A stretch of DNA of 5,024 nt from Gemmatimonadota bacterium. Lineage in GTDB: Bacteria > Latescibacterota > UBA2968 > UBA8231. Within the stretch, counting starts at the first letter, position 1; each line of letters starts with the position of its first letter. The position numbers and the translations under genes were made by a program. The notes beneath the pieces are model-generated. The model had not been told where the DNA came from. It saw only the letters and a program-made list of their open reading frames with translations, and ran no database searches. Positions 1 through 5,024 of this stretch are shown here, one piece after another. The DNA is taken from positions 1 to 5,024 of the forward strand of contig JAPOYQ010000496.1 of NCBI GenBank assembly GCA_026706505.1, in the 5' to 3' direction.

Positions 1-168
1 CTCGGCCGCGTACCAAGCCCCCGCGCCCGTCGCCGCCAGCAGACCCAGATGCGCCAGCGTTTGCAGTAGCCCCCAAAAGTCGCTGCGCTGATTGAGCGCA
101 GCGAGCGTCTCGCGGGGCAAGGGACACCGGTACCAGTTTATTTTGCGCTGGTTTTTTGTCATTTCCAT
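1..168 (-). CDS. Fatty-acid-desaturase-like membrane protein, N-terminal part (runs off left edge)
   Basis: Only the first 56 codons are in the window, too few to appear as a complete reading frame. The start is ATG at 168; a second in-frame ATG lies at 162. A very strong Shine-Dalgarno (AGAGGAGGAGA, 173-183) sits 4 nt upstream of the first ATG and decides the start. The peptide begins MEMTKNQRKINWYRCPLPRE, followed by LNQRSDFWGLLQ (residues 25-36) and a hydrophobic stretch from about residue 33 to the edge, the likely first membrane helix. The pattern (short polar head, WYRxPL, then RSDxxGLLQxxxHLxLL) resembles, from memory, N-termini of membrane fatty acid desaturase/hydroxylase proteins. 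The diagnostic His-box motifs would lie outside the window, so the family call is tentative. It is the last visible gene of the leftward cluster, 74 nt after the creatininase-like gene, and could be translated independently given its own strong ribosome binding site. Confidence 0.6.
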   Translation of the reverse strand, partial: MEMTKNQRKINWYRCPLPRETLAALNQRSDFWGLLQTLAHLGLLAATGAGAWYAAE

Positions 169-172
169 GGTA

Positions 173-183
173 TCTCCTCCTCT
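173..183 (-). promoter_or_regulatory. Strong ribosome binding site of the desaturase-like gene
   Basis: On the minus strand the sequence AGAGGAGGAGA ends 4 nt before the ATG at 168. It is nearly the full anti-16S complement and is the main evidence that a real gene starts here although only 56 codons are visible. Confidence 0.8.
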
Positions 184-242
184 AAAAAAGCTAACCTTAC
201 GGTCGCAATTTTGCGCTAGTCGGGCAAGTTGTGTTCACCGAC

Positions 243-980
243 CTACAAGTGCCCCTTCCTTATATCCTCGACGATGCGGACCAACACTTCGACCGCGGCG
301 CTGATGAAGCGCTCTCCCTTTTCGGCGGACCCATAGGTGGGGTCGCCGTAGGTGCCTTGGTCGGTCGATTGGTGGATCCAGCGGTAGCGGGAGACTTGGC
401 CGGCGCGCTCGGACTGCGGCGGGTGACCGTCCTTTTGCAGGCGATCTGCCTTGACCCACTCGGGATGTAAGGCCATCATCAGCGAAGTCTCCATCTCGCC
501 CGCGTGACCCCAACCGTGGGGCCCCGCCTCCCTGATCTCGCCCAGCTCGTCGTAGGCAAACCAAGAGGTGCCATAGATTCTCGCGTCGGGGCACTTCTCC
601 ATTAGCCGCTGAAGGGAGACGTTCATATTGGGGACATTGCCGCCGTGGCCGTTGACGATGAGGATTTTGTCGAAGTCGGCGTGGACCATGCTGCTGACGG
701 TATCGACGATCATGTTGATGTGGGTCTCTGATTGGGCTGTTATCGTGCCCTTGAACCGCAGGTGGTGCGGAGAATAGCCCAGCCACTGCGCGGGGAGACA
801 GAGGACCTGATCGGGAATCTCCGCGTCGAGGCGATCGACGATAGCGGCGACCTCGGCCGTGTCCGTTATAAACGGCAGGTGCGGCCCGTGCTGCTCAAAC
901 GCCGCTATGGGATATACTACTACCGTGTCGTCTCTGGACACCTGCTCCAGGTCGGGCCAAGTGAGTTCAGCTAGTTTCAC
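243..980 (-). CDS. Creatininase-family amidohydrolase
   Basis: A 245-residue metal-dependent amidohydrolase of the creatininase family (creatininase, MftE-like and FAPy/formamide-deformylase-type proteins), which typically hydrolyses small cyclic or linear amides in the cytoplasm. Length is normal for the family. Visible motifs are EQHGPHLPFITD at 29-40 (metal ligands expected at E29, H31, D40), the NGHGGN box at 110-115 (ligand H112) and GHAGEMETS at 158-166 (E162 and E164 candidates for further metal or catalytic roles). The box is HGG, as in many non-creatininase members, not the HYE I recall for true creatininase, so creatinine itself is an unlikely substrate. The start is GTG at 980: it follows the PhyH stop (TAA, 985-983) by 2 nt, has a G-rich SD-like GGGGGGA (993-987) 6 nt upstream, and gives the expected N-terminus (V/M)KLAELTWPDLE. 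The frame stays open much further upstream, but that extension runs through the PhyH gene and is not homologous-looking. Translational coupling to PhyH is likely. Substrate unknown. Confidence 0.93.
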   Translation of the reverse strand: MKLAELTWPDLEQVSRDDTVVVYPIAAFEQHGPHLPFITDTAEVAAIVDRLDAEIPDQVLCLPAQWLGYSPHHLRFKGTITAQSETHINMIVDTVSSMVHADFDKILIVNGHGGNVPNMNVSLQRLMEKCPDARIYGTSWFAYDELGEIREAGPHGWGHAGEMETSLMMALHPEWVKADRLQKDGHPPQSERAGQVSRYRWIHQSTDQGTYGDPTYGSAEKGERFISAAVEVLVRIVEDIRKGHL

Positions 981-982
981 GA

Positions 983-1858
983 TTAGTCCCCCCAACGGTC
1001 TGGATTGATGCCCGGTGCGTCGCTCTGCATGCCCTGGGGCTTGTGGACCTGTTTCCACTCCTTGCCGGTGGTGTTGCGGCTTTGGAGAAAAGGTTTGGCC
1101 ACGACTGGTGCGTTTTTCACCCATTCCGGGTCCCAATCGTCCATCGGCTGAACCGGCCCCGCCCAAGCTGGCCGGTAGCCGAACTGGATCAGTTCCCGAG
1201 GGGACAAGTCCCTGTTGGGATGGGTGCCGTGGAAGAGGAGGGCGGGTATCATGACGACTGAACCAGCTTTGGCACAGAGCGTGATTTCCTGCGGGTGCGA
1301 GACATAGCGCACGTACGGGTTGGCTTGGGCGTGGAACGAGAGATGGGAGCGCGGGATGAGCCGGAAGGGCGCTCGCTCGGGCGGCAGGTCGTCGAGGTAG
1401 TAGAGCACCCGCAAAAGGCGCGGCGAAGAGCCTTCGAAGCCAAAGATCGACGAGCCGAATGGCTGGCCGTCGGTGTGCATTGAAATCCCTGGTGAGCCGG
1501 AGAGGGTGCGAGTGAAAAGCCCGTGCGTGAAGACGATGTCCGGCCCCATGAGCGCTTTGAGGAACTCCGCGATGGGCGGATAGCCGATCAGCTCGGCTAC
1601 CAACCGGCTCGTGCACTGGGGCTCGTGGTGGAAGGTTTGGGCCTCGCTGTAGTCCTTTTGCCCCATCGGCAGGTCCTTCACCTCGGCTTTTAGCGCCGCA
1701 ATGTGCTCGGCGTCGAGCACGTCCGGCATGAGCACGTAGCCCTCCATTTCGAGATGGCGGATCTGCTGGCTTAAGGAGAAAGCGGCAAAATCAGTCTCAT
1801 CGACCGTCATAAAGCCGATTTCTTCTTTGGGATCAATTTTTACGGTGGTGGTCTCCAT
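983..1858 (-). CDS. Phytanoyl-CoA dioxygenase (PhyH) family Fe(II)/2-oxoglutarate oxygenase
   Basis: A 291-residue protein of the PhyH family, non-heme iron enzymes that couple 2-oxoglutarate decarboxylation to hydroxylation of an organic substrate. The family opening is present at about 36-60 (LEMEGYVLMPDVLDAEHI). The double-stranded beta-helix core carries the facial triad: HTD at 128-130 (H128, D130) and H210 in LFHGTHPN. R221 lies 11 residues after the distal His, the position expected for the Arg that binds the 2-oxoglutarate carboxylate. All catalytic residues are intact, so an active enzyme is likely. The start is ATG at 1858, with AAGGAGGA (1870-1863) 4 nt upstream. The gene follows the RraA-like gene after a 75-nt gap containing a hairpin repeat, and precedes the creatininase-like gene by 2 nt. 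The family is very diverse in substrates (acyl-CoAs, ectoine, halogenated or N-containing metabolites), so the substrate cannot be given. Confidence 0.93.
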   Translation of the reverse strand: METTTVKIDPKEEIGFMTVDETDFAAFSLSQQIRHLEMEGYVLMPDVLDAEHIAALKAEVKDLPMGQKDYSEAQTFHHEPQCTSRLVAELIGYPPIAEFLKALMGPDIVFTHGLFTRTLSGSPGISMHTDGQPFGSSIFGFEGSSPRLLRVLYYLDDLPPERAPFRLIPRSHLSFHAQANPYVRYVSHPQEITLCAKAGSVVMIPALLFHGTHPNRDLSPRELIQFGYRPAWAGPVQPMDDWDPEWVKNAPVVAKPFLQSRNTTGKEWKQVHKPQGMQSDAPGINPDRWGD

Positions 1859-1862
1859 AGTG

Positions 1863-1870
1863 TCCTCCTT
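1863..1870 (-). promoter_or_regulatory. Strong ribosome binding site of the PhyH-family gene
   Basis: AAGGAGGA on the minus strand, 4 nt before the ATG at 1858. It fixes the start and suggests strong independent initiation after the hairpin repeat upstream. Confidence 0.8.
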
Positions 1871-1877
1871 TGCTAGG

Positions 1878-1937
1878 CGCTACCCGCTGCGACGACTGGC
1901 GGGCGGCGATGAGGGCAACCACAAGGGTTGCCCCTAC
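1878..1937. repeat. Putative dispersed intergenic repeat (REP/MITE-like) with hairpin head
   Basis: The 75-nt gap between the RraA-like and PhyH genes is almost filled by a sequence that reads on the minus strand as GTAGGGGCAACCC, a short loop, GGTTGCCCTCATC, then GCCGCCCGCCAGTCGTCGC and AGCGGGTAGCGCC. The GTAGGGGCAACC/GGTTGCCC head resembles, from memory, short dispersed repeats in several uncultured bacterial phyla, often mistranslated as VGATLVVAL-type peptides; exactly that peptide appears in one spurious minus-strand frame here. The boundaries are my estimate and only one copy is in the window, so repetitiveness is inferred rather than seen. Confidence 0.5.
1913..1933. other. Perfect 8-bp inverted repeat (hairpin) between RraA-like and PhyH genes
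   Basis: Arms GGGCAACC (1913-1920) and GGTTGCCC (1926-1933) flank the 5-nt loop ACAAG. On the transcribed (minus) strand the stem starts immediately after the TAG stop of the RraA-like gene (1936-1934). No U-tract follows, so it is not a classic intrinsic terminator. It could slow 3' exonucleases or partly attenuate readthrough into PhyH. Confidence 0.7.
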
Positions 1938-2596
1938 CGGCGCGTTTCTCGCCACTTGGCGAGGGAAAAGTCGTCTGAATCGTACAGTGCAAAAATTTTC
2001 GCCTCTTTGTCCCGCACTTCTGCTGCCAGTTCCAACACTTCCTCGGCGTGTTCCAGCGGGATGCGCACGCAGCCGTCGCCGTCGCCGAAGATCAGGTCTC
2101 CCGGCCGAATCCGCACCGACCCTACGGTAATTGGCGCGTTGACTCGCGTCGCGTTGAATACGCCGTGCCCTGGCACCGTCCCCCAGGCGAAGATCGGCAG
2201 CCCGACCCGGCGGATCCCCTCCAAGTCGCGCACCGTGCCATCGACAACGGCTCCCACCGCGCCTAGCCGCTGGTGCAGCCGCGCCATGCCGTCGCCAAAA
2301 CTGGCTCCGCGCCCGGGACGCGAGTCCACGTCCTTCATTACCGCGAACACAGGTCCCTCCGTGGCGTCGATTGCTTCGTAATACCCTTCCCAAGGCACCG
2401 CTACGGAGTCTGGGTCGTTGGTCGTTACTTCCGCGGTTACTGCATAGCCGATGACCGGACCCAATTCCGGCAGCAGATAGTGGATTCGGTGATCGGTGTA
2501 CTCTTCGTTGGGCAGGCCGCACTTTAACACGATGGCGTTGAAAATCGTCGGCGAGTCGAATTCCTTAAAGGCTGCTAGTACTTCGGGTTTGACCAT
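1934..2596 (-). CDS. RraA / 4-hydroxy-4-methyl-2-oxoglutarate aldolase family protein
   Basis: A 220-residue member of the RraA-like superfamily, which contains Mg/Mn-dependent class II pyruvate aldolases (HMG/CHA aldolase), oxaloacetate decarboxylases and the RNase E regulator RraA. Visible core: GDG at 101-103 and VVDGTVRDLEGIRR at 117-130. The R123-D124 pair corresponds to the substrate- and metal-binding Arg-Asp of HMG/CHA aldolases. PIFAWG follows at 134-139, and PGDLIFGDGDGCVRIP at 165-180 is the family's C-terminal signature. Retention of the RD pair and catabolic neighbours favour an aldolase/decarboxylase over an RNase regulator, but the reaction is unproven. The start is ATG at 2596, with AAGGAG (2612-2607) 10 nt upstream; an in-frame ATG at 2653 would overlap the preceding gene and adds nothing family-like. 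The gene follows the amidohydrolase by 31 nt. Its TAG stop forms part of the adjoining repeat, so the extreme C-terminus (RETRR) may have been altered by repeat insertion. Confidence 0.9.
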   Translation of the reverse strand: MVKPEVLAAFKEFDSPTIFNAIVLKCGLPNEEYTDHRIHYLLPELGPVIGYAVTAEVTTNDPDSVAVPWEGYYEAIDATEGPVFAVMKDVDSRPGRGASFGDGMARLHQRLGAVGAVVDGTVRDLEGIRRVGLPIFAWGTVPGHGVFNATRVNAPITVGSVRIRPGDLIFGDGDGCVRIPLEHAEEVLELAAEVRDKEAKIFALYDSDDFSLAKWRETRR

Positions 2597-2606
2597 AGAA
2601 AGTTTG

Positions 2607-2612
2607 CTCCTT
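2607..2612 (-). promoter_or_regulatory. Ribosome binding site deciding the RraA-like start
   Basis: AAGGAG on the minus strand, 10 nt before the ATG at 2596. The spacing is slightly long, but it supports this ATG over the upstream in-frame ATG at 2653, which lies inside the amidohydrolase gene. Confidence 0.6.
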
Positions 2613-2627
2613 TTTGCGATTGCGCGA

Positions 2628-3605
2628 TTAGCCGCCGATTCCAAACAACGCACAGGCGTTGCGCCCGAAGATGGCGTCTTTGTCCTCGGCGGGAATGTCC
2701 ATATTCTCCACCAACTGACTCAACACGTCGATCTCCACCCACGGATGGTCGCTGGCAAAGAGTAGCCGGTCACTGCCGGCAAACTCATAGGCGAGCTTCA
2801 GTGCTGGTGGCCAAGGCGAGACCACATCTAAATAAACTCGTTTATAGTAGCTGCCAACAGGTTGGCTGATCTGCGCCCGGCCCCGGCGCAAGGTCTCGGT
2901 CTGGTGCTCGACGCGTCCCCACAGATACGGCAACACACCGCCGCAGTGCGGCTGCACGACCTTGAGCTGGGGATGGCGTTCGAGGACGCCGCCCAAAATC
3001 AACTGCAAGGTGGCAAAACTCTGATGCACCATCAAACCCGCCATGGGGATCATGGAGTGGTGCTTGATGGCCTCGCCCCAAGGCGGCACGCTCGGATGCA
3101 AGACGACCGGGACGCCCAGTTCGGCGATGCGCCGATACAGCGGATCCAACGCCAAGTCGTCCACCTCGATGCCCACGATGTGCGAATAGAGCATCACCCC
3201 TCGGTGGCCTAGGGTGCCGACGGCGCGCTCTAGCTCCGTCAGCGCATCTTCGGTACTCTGCCAAGGCAGACAGGCCAAGCCGACGAAGCGGTCTGGATGT
3301 TGTGCCACGGCTTCGGCCAAAGCGTCGTTGCCGGCGCGGGCGGCGGGCACCGCTAGCTCCGGTGCGAGGTTTTCCGGCCCGGGCATATTCACGCTGAGGG
3401 CGCTGATGTCAACGTCGGCTGCGTCCATGGCACTCAGCTTGCGCTCGACTCCGTAAGCCTCCCGACCCATGACAAATGTCTGAGCATCCTTATAGGTGAG
3501 AACGAATTGGTCGGCTTCTAGCACGGTTTGCGGCCACTCGGGATTTTGGGTCAAAACTTCCGCGTACTCGATGGGAAAAATATGGGTCTGACAGTCTATG
3601 CGCAT
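2628..3605 (-). CDS. ACMSD-like amidohydrolase (Amidohydrolase_2 family)
   Basis: A 325-residue TIM-barrel metal-dependent hydrolase or decarboxylase of the Amidohydrolase_2 group, which includes aminocarboxymuconate-semialdehyde decarboxylase, resorcylate/dihydroxybenzoate decarboxylases and the lactonase LigI. Visible motifs: beta-1 start RIDCQTHIFP at 2-11, VVLHPS at 167-172 (H170), VVQPHCGG at 216-223 (H220) and LLFASDHPW at 281-289 (D286). H8, H170, H220 and D286 are the expected metal and catalytic ligands. The usual first His of the beta-1 HxH is Gln (Q6). The C-terminal GRNACALFG at 314-322 matches the family's N-A-x-x-L-F ending. Length is typical. The start is ATG at 3605: the N-terminus fits the family and no earlier Met exists, but no Shine-Dalgarno is visible in CATCCCAACAAGTC just upstream. 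It is the first gene of the leftward cluster and has its own promoter candidate. A decarboxylase or hydrolase acting on an organic acid is most likely; the substrate is unknown. Confidence 0.92.
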   Translation of the reverse strand: MRIDCQTHIFPIEYAEVLTQNPEWPQTVLEADQFVLTYKDAQTFVMGREAYGVERKLSAMDAADVDISALSVNMPGPENLAPELAVPAARAGNDALAEAVAQHPDRFVGLACLPWQSTEDALTELERAVGTLGHRGVMLYSHIVGIEVDDLALDPLYRRIAELGVPVVLHPSVPPWGEAIKHHSMIPMAGLMVHQSFATLQLILGGVLERHPQLKVVQPHCGGVLPYLWGRVEHQTETLRRGRAQISQPVGSYYKRVYLDVVSPWPPALKLAYEFAGSDRLLFASDHPWVEIDVLSQLVENMDIPAEDKDAIFGRNACALFGIGG

Positions 3606-3630
3606 GACTTGTTGGGATGTAATTAAAGGG

Positions 3631-3660
3631 AATAGAGCGCATTCGCACGGCGATTGTCAA
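3631..3660 (-). promoter_or_regulatory. Sigma70-type promoter of the leftward operon
   Basis: On the minus strand a perfect -35 box TTGACA (3660-3655) is followed after 18 bp by TCTATT (3636-3631), four of six matches to the -10 consensus. Transcription would start near 3624, giving a leader of only about 19 nt before the amidohydrolase ATG at 3605. The short leader agrees with the lack of a clear Shine-Dalgarno there. Confidence 0.55.
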
Positions 3661-3764
3661 ACTGTACTGCATGGGCAGCGGCGCGTTGTCTTCTGCTCAA
3701 GACTGGATTGACGCCCGCGCAAGACCTATACTTTCTCGCCGCCCTAACGATCACTCATCGAACT

Positions 3765-3768
3765 GGAG
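3765..3768 (+). promoter_or_regulatory. Ribosome binding site of the GH32-like gene
   Basis: GGAG, 9 nt before the ATG at 3778. It supports this start, which leaves about 60 residues before the NDPNG motif. Confidence 0.6.
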
Positions 3769-3777
3769 ACTCATCCT

Positions 3778-5024
3778 ATGACTACCGAAACGGACTACAC
3801 TTCAAAGGTCCCTTACTACACCTTCCCCGACACCTTGGCCGAACAAGAGGAGGCGCTGGCCACCAATCCGCTGATGCTGCGCATGCTCGAAGCGCGCCGC
3901 TCGTACGCTGGTGACCCACACCGTCCCATCTACCACTACATCAATCCCGAGGCCAATCTCAACGACCCCAACGGACTGTGTTGCTGGCAGGGCCGCTATC
4001 ATCTCTTCTACCAAGCCTATCCACCGGAGGATACCCGCCAGCACTGGGGCCACGCCATAAGCGACGATCTCGTCCACTGGCGCGACCTGCCGTACTGCAT
4101 TTATCCGAACCCGGAGCGCTGCTGCTTTTCGGGAGCTGCGCTAGTCGAGGAAGACCGCGTCATTGCCATGTATCACGGCACTGAGGTCGGCAACATGGTC
4201 GCCACTTCTTCGGACCCGCTATTGCTCAACTGGGAAAAGGTCGCCAACAAGGCCGTGATCCCCATTCGCGCCGACGTGCCCTACCGAGTCTTCGACCCCT
4301 GCATCTGGAAGCAGGGCGACGCGTACTACTCGCTGTCGGCGGGCACCAAGCCCGAAGGACCGGCCGGCAAGCCCATGCGCGCCAATTTTCTCTTCAGGTC
4401 GAGCGATCTCGAACACTGGGAGTATCTCCATCCCTTCGTGGAGGACGACGGGTACACGCTAGTCGGCGACGACGGAGCCTGCCCCTATTTCTGGCCGATT
4501 GGCGATCGCCACATCCTCCTCTTCTTCAGCCATAGAAGCGGCGGCCAGTACCTGCTCGGCGACTACGACACCGAGCGCGACAAGTTCGTGGTGACCTACG
4601 GGGCCAAGTTCAACTTTGGCGCGGCCGCGCCCTCGGGAGTCCACGCTCCTTCGGCGACCCCCGACGGCCAAGGCGGCGTCTTGGTCCTCTTCAACATGAA
4701 CCCCGGCAAACCGACCAAGAATTGGAACCAGATTATGACCTTGCCTCGCCGGCTGACCGTCGTCGGCGACGATCTGGCCATGGAGCCGGCCGGCGACCTT
4801 GAGTCGCTCCGGCGGGACCATCAGCGCGTCGGCAAAACTACCCTCGCCGCCAACGAAGAACTCGTCCTCGATTCAGTCCAAGGCAACGCCGTGGAAATCG
4901 TCGCTGAAATCGATCCGCAAGACGCGCCCATGGTCGAACTCAATGTCCTGCGCGCTCCCGGCAAGGAGGAGTACACACGCATTGCCTTTTTCAAAAACCG
5001 GGGTTTCCGTAACCGCGTCTTTGG
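3778..5024 (+). CDS. Glycoside hydrolase family 32-like protein (beta-fructosidase fold), 3' end outside window
   Basis: The frame is open from ATG 3778 to the right edge: 415 complete codons and no stop. It is a five-bladed beta-propeller protein of the GH32 type (invertase/levanase/fructosidase). Visible motifs in order: NDPNG at 62-66 (D63 is the expected nucleophile), YHLFYQ at 74-79, HWGHAISDDLVHW at 89-101, CFSGAAL at 116-122 and VFDP at 171-174. D173 keeps the transition-state Asp of the RDP motif, but its Arg is Phe (F172). At the EC motif the protein reads DDGACPYFWP (231-240), with A234 in place of the acid/base Glu. From about residue 345 the sequence looks like the start of the C-terminal beta-sandwich (GNAVEIVAEIDP, 369-380). 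The N-terminus has no signal peptide or membrane helix, so it is probably cytoplasmic. It is divergent from the catabolic operon. Fold assignment is confident. Fructoside hydrolysis is uncertain because of the two substitutions; a modified catalytic mechanism, another acid/base (D231 or D232 nearby) or a binding role are possible. Confidence 0.88.
   Translation, partial: MTTETDYTSKVPYYTFPDTLAEQEEALATNPLMLRMLEARRSYAGDPHRPIYHYINPEANLNDPNGLCCWQGRYHLFYQAYPPEDTRQHWGHAISDDLVHWRDLPYCIYPNPERCCFSGAALVEEDRVIAMYHGTEVGNMVATSSDPLLLNWEKVANKAVIPIRADVPYRVFDPCIWKQGDAYYSLSAGTKPEGPAGKPMRANFLFRSSDLEHWEYLHPFVEDDGYTLVGDDGACPYFWPIGDRHILLFFSHRSGGQYLLGDYDTERDKFVVTYGAKFNFGAAAPSGVHAPSATPDGQGGVLVLFNMNPGKPTKNWNQIMTLPRRLTVVGDDLAMEPAGDLESLRRDHQRVGKTTLAANEELVLDSVQGNAVEIVAEIDPQDAPMVELNVLRAPGKEEYTRIAFFKNRGFRNRVF

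Larger units (their letters stand above)
3606..3777. promoter_or_regulatory. Divergent intergenic region between leftward operon and GH32-like gene
   Basis: This 172-bp gene-free stretch separates two divergent genes, so promoters for both directions should lie here. The leftward promoter is recognisable (separate entry). For the rightward gene there is TATACT (3727-3732, five of six matches to the -10 consensus) but no well-spaced -35: TTGACG at 3708-3713 is only 13 bp away. A short inverted repeat, GTCTT (3688-3692) and AAGAC (3699-3703), might be a weak operator. No small gene or RNA was recognised. Confidence 0.6.

Noticed and set aside
981..1616. Long N-terminal extension of the creatininase-like reading frame to an ATG at 1616
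   Set aside because: It lies wholly inside the PhyH gene on the same strand in another frame, is Arg/Pro/His-rich with no family resemblance, and the GTG at 980 gives a normal-length protein.
1913..1933. Intrinsic terminator between the RraA-like and PhyH genes
   Set aside because: The stem is real, but no T-tract follows in the direction of transcription and the PhyH gene has no obvious promoter of its own in the remaining gap.
1827..2381. 184-codon plus-strand open frame across the RraA-like and PhyH genes
   Set aside because: Shadow of two well-supported minus-strand genes and the repeat; Ser/Arg/Pro-rich low-quality composition and no motif.
1833..2522. 229-codon minus-strand frame containing a VGATLVVAL-type peptide
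   Set aside because: Out-of-frame reading of the RraA-like gene continuing through the hairpin repeat; Arg-rich and not a protein family. It is useful only as a hint of the repeat.
2842..3264. 140-codon minus-strand frame inside the amidohydrolase gene, and plus-strand frames at 2862-3212 and 3214-3456
   Set aside because: Overlap the clearly conserved amidohydrolase in other frames, with no RBS or recognisable motif.
3688..3703. Inverted repeat GTCTT / AAGAC with a 6-nt loop as an operator
   Set aside because: Only 5 bp per arm, which is expected by chance in a region of this size, and no regulator gene is in the window.
3708..3732. TTGACG and TATACT as a rightward promoter for the GH32-like gene
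   Set aside because: The spacer is only 13 bp, too short for a normal sigma70 promoter; TATACT alone may still be a -10 box.
3752..3774. Direct repeat ACTCATC on both sides of the GGAG ribosome binding site
   Set aside because: A 7-bp duplication with no further structure; probably chance.
4219..4821. Minus-strand open frames opposite the GH32-like gene
   Set aside because: Antisense shadows of a GC-rich gene with intact GH32 motifs on the plus strand.

Overview
The window is moderately GC-rich bacterial chromosome, densely coded and with short gaps. It suggests an uncultured, probably marine or sponge/soil-associated heterotroph of the Poribacteria / Latescibacterota / Entotheonella / SAR202-Chloroflexi type. 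That assignment is inference from memory: these lineages carry many PhyH dioxygenases, ACMSD-like amidohydrolases and creatininase-family proteins, and they carry hairpin repeats resembling the one at 1913-1933. No rRNA or other phylogenetic marker is present, so taxonomy stays open.

Layout. From 3605 down to the left edge, five genes read leftward on the minus strand in what looks like one operon. In transcription order they are an ACMSD-like amidohydrolase (3605-2628), an RraA / HMG-aldolase-family protein (2596-1934), a PhyH-type Fe(II)/2-oxoglutarate dioxygenase (1858-983), a creatininase-family amidohydrolase (980-243), and the N-terminus of a probable membrane fatty-acid-desaturase-like protein (168 to beyond position 1). 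Gaps are 31, 75, 2 and 74 nt. The 75-nt gap holds a small hairpin repeat that supplies the stop codon of the RraA-like gene. A 172-bp divergent intergenic region (3606-3777) carries a good sigma70-type promoter for the leftward operon. To its right a GH32-like glycoside hydrolase starts at 3778 on the plus strand and runs off the right edge.

How the genes may work together. The leftward genes encode a hydroxylating dioxygenase, an amide/lactam-type hydrolase, a metal-dependent hydrolase/decarboxylase, a putative aldolase/decarboxylase and a possible diiron membrane oxidase. This is a coherent toolkit for oxidative breakdown of an organic acid or N-containing small molecule. The pairing of an Amidohydrolase_2 protein with an RraA-family protein recalls the lower protocatechuate/gallate meta-cleavage route (LigI plus CHA aldolase), but the ring-cleavage enzymes are not visible and the substrate is unknown. 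The divergent GH32-like protein keeps the nucleophile motif and the FSG motif, but has Ala where the family's acid/base Glu is expected and has lost the Arg of the RDP motif. Its chemistry may therefore differ from that of ordinary invertases. No CRISPR array, tRNA, rRNA, transposase or phage gene was seen.
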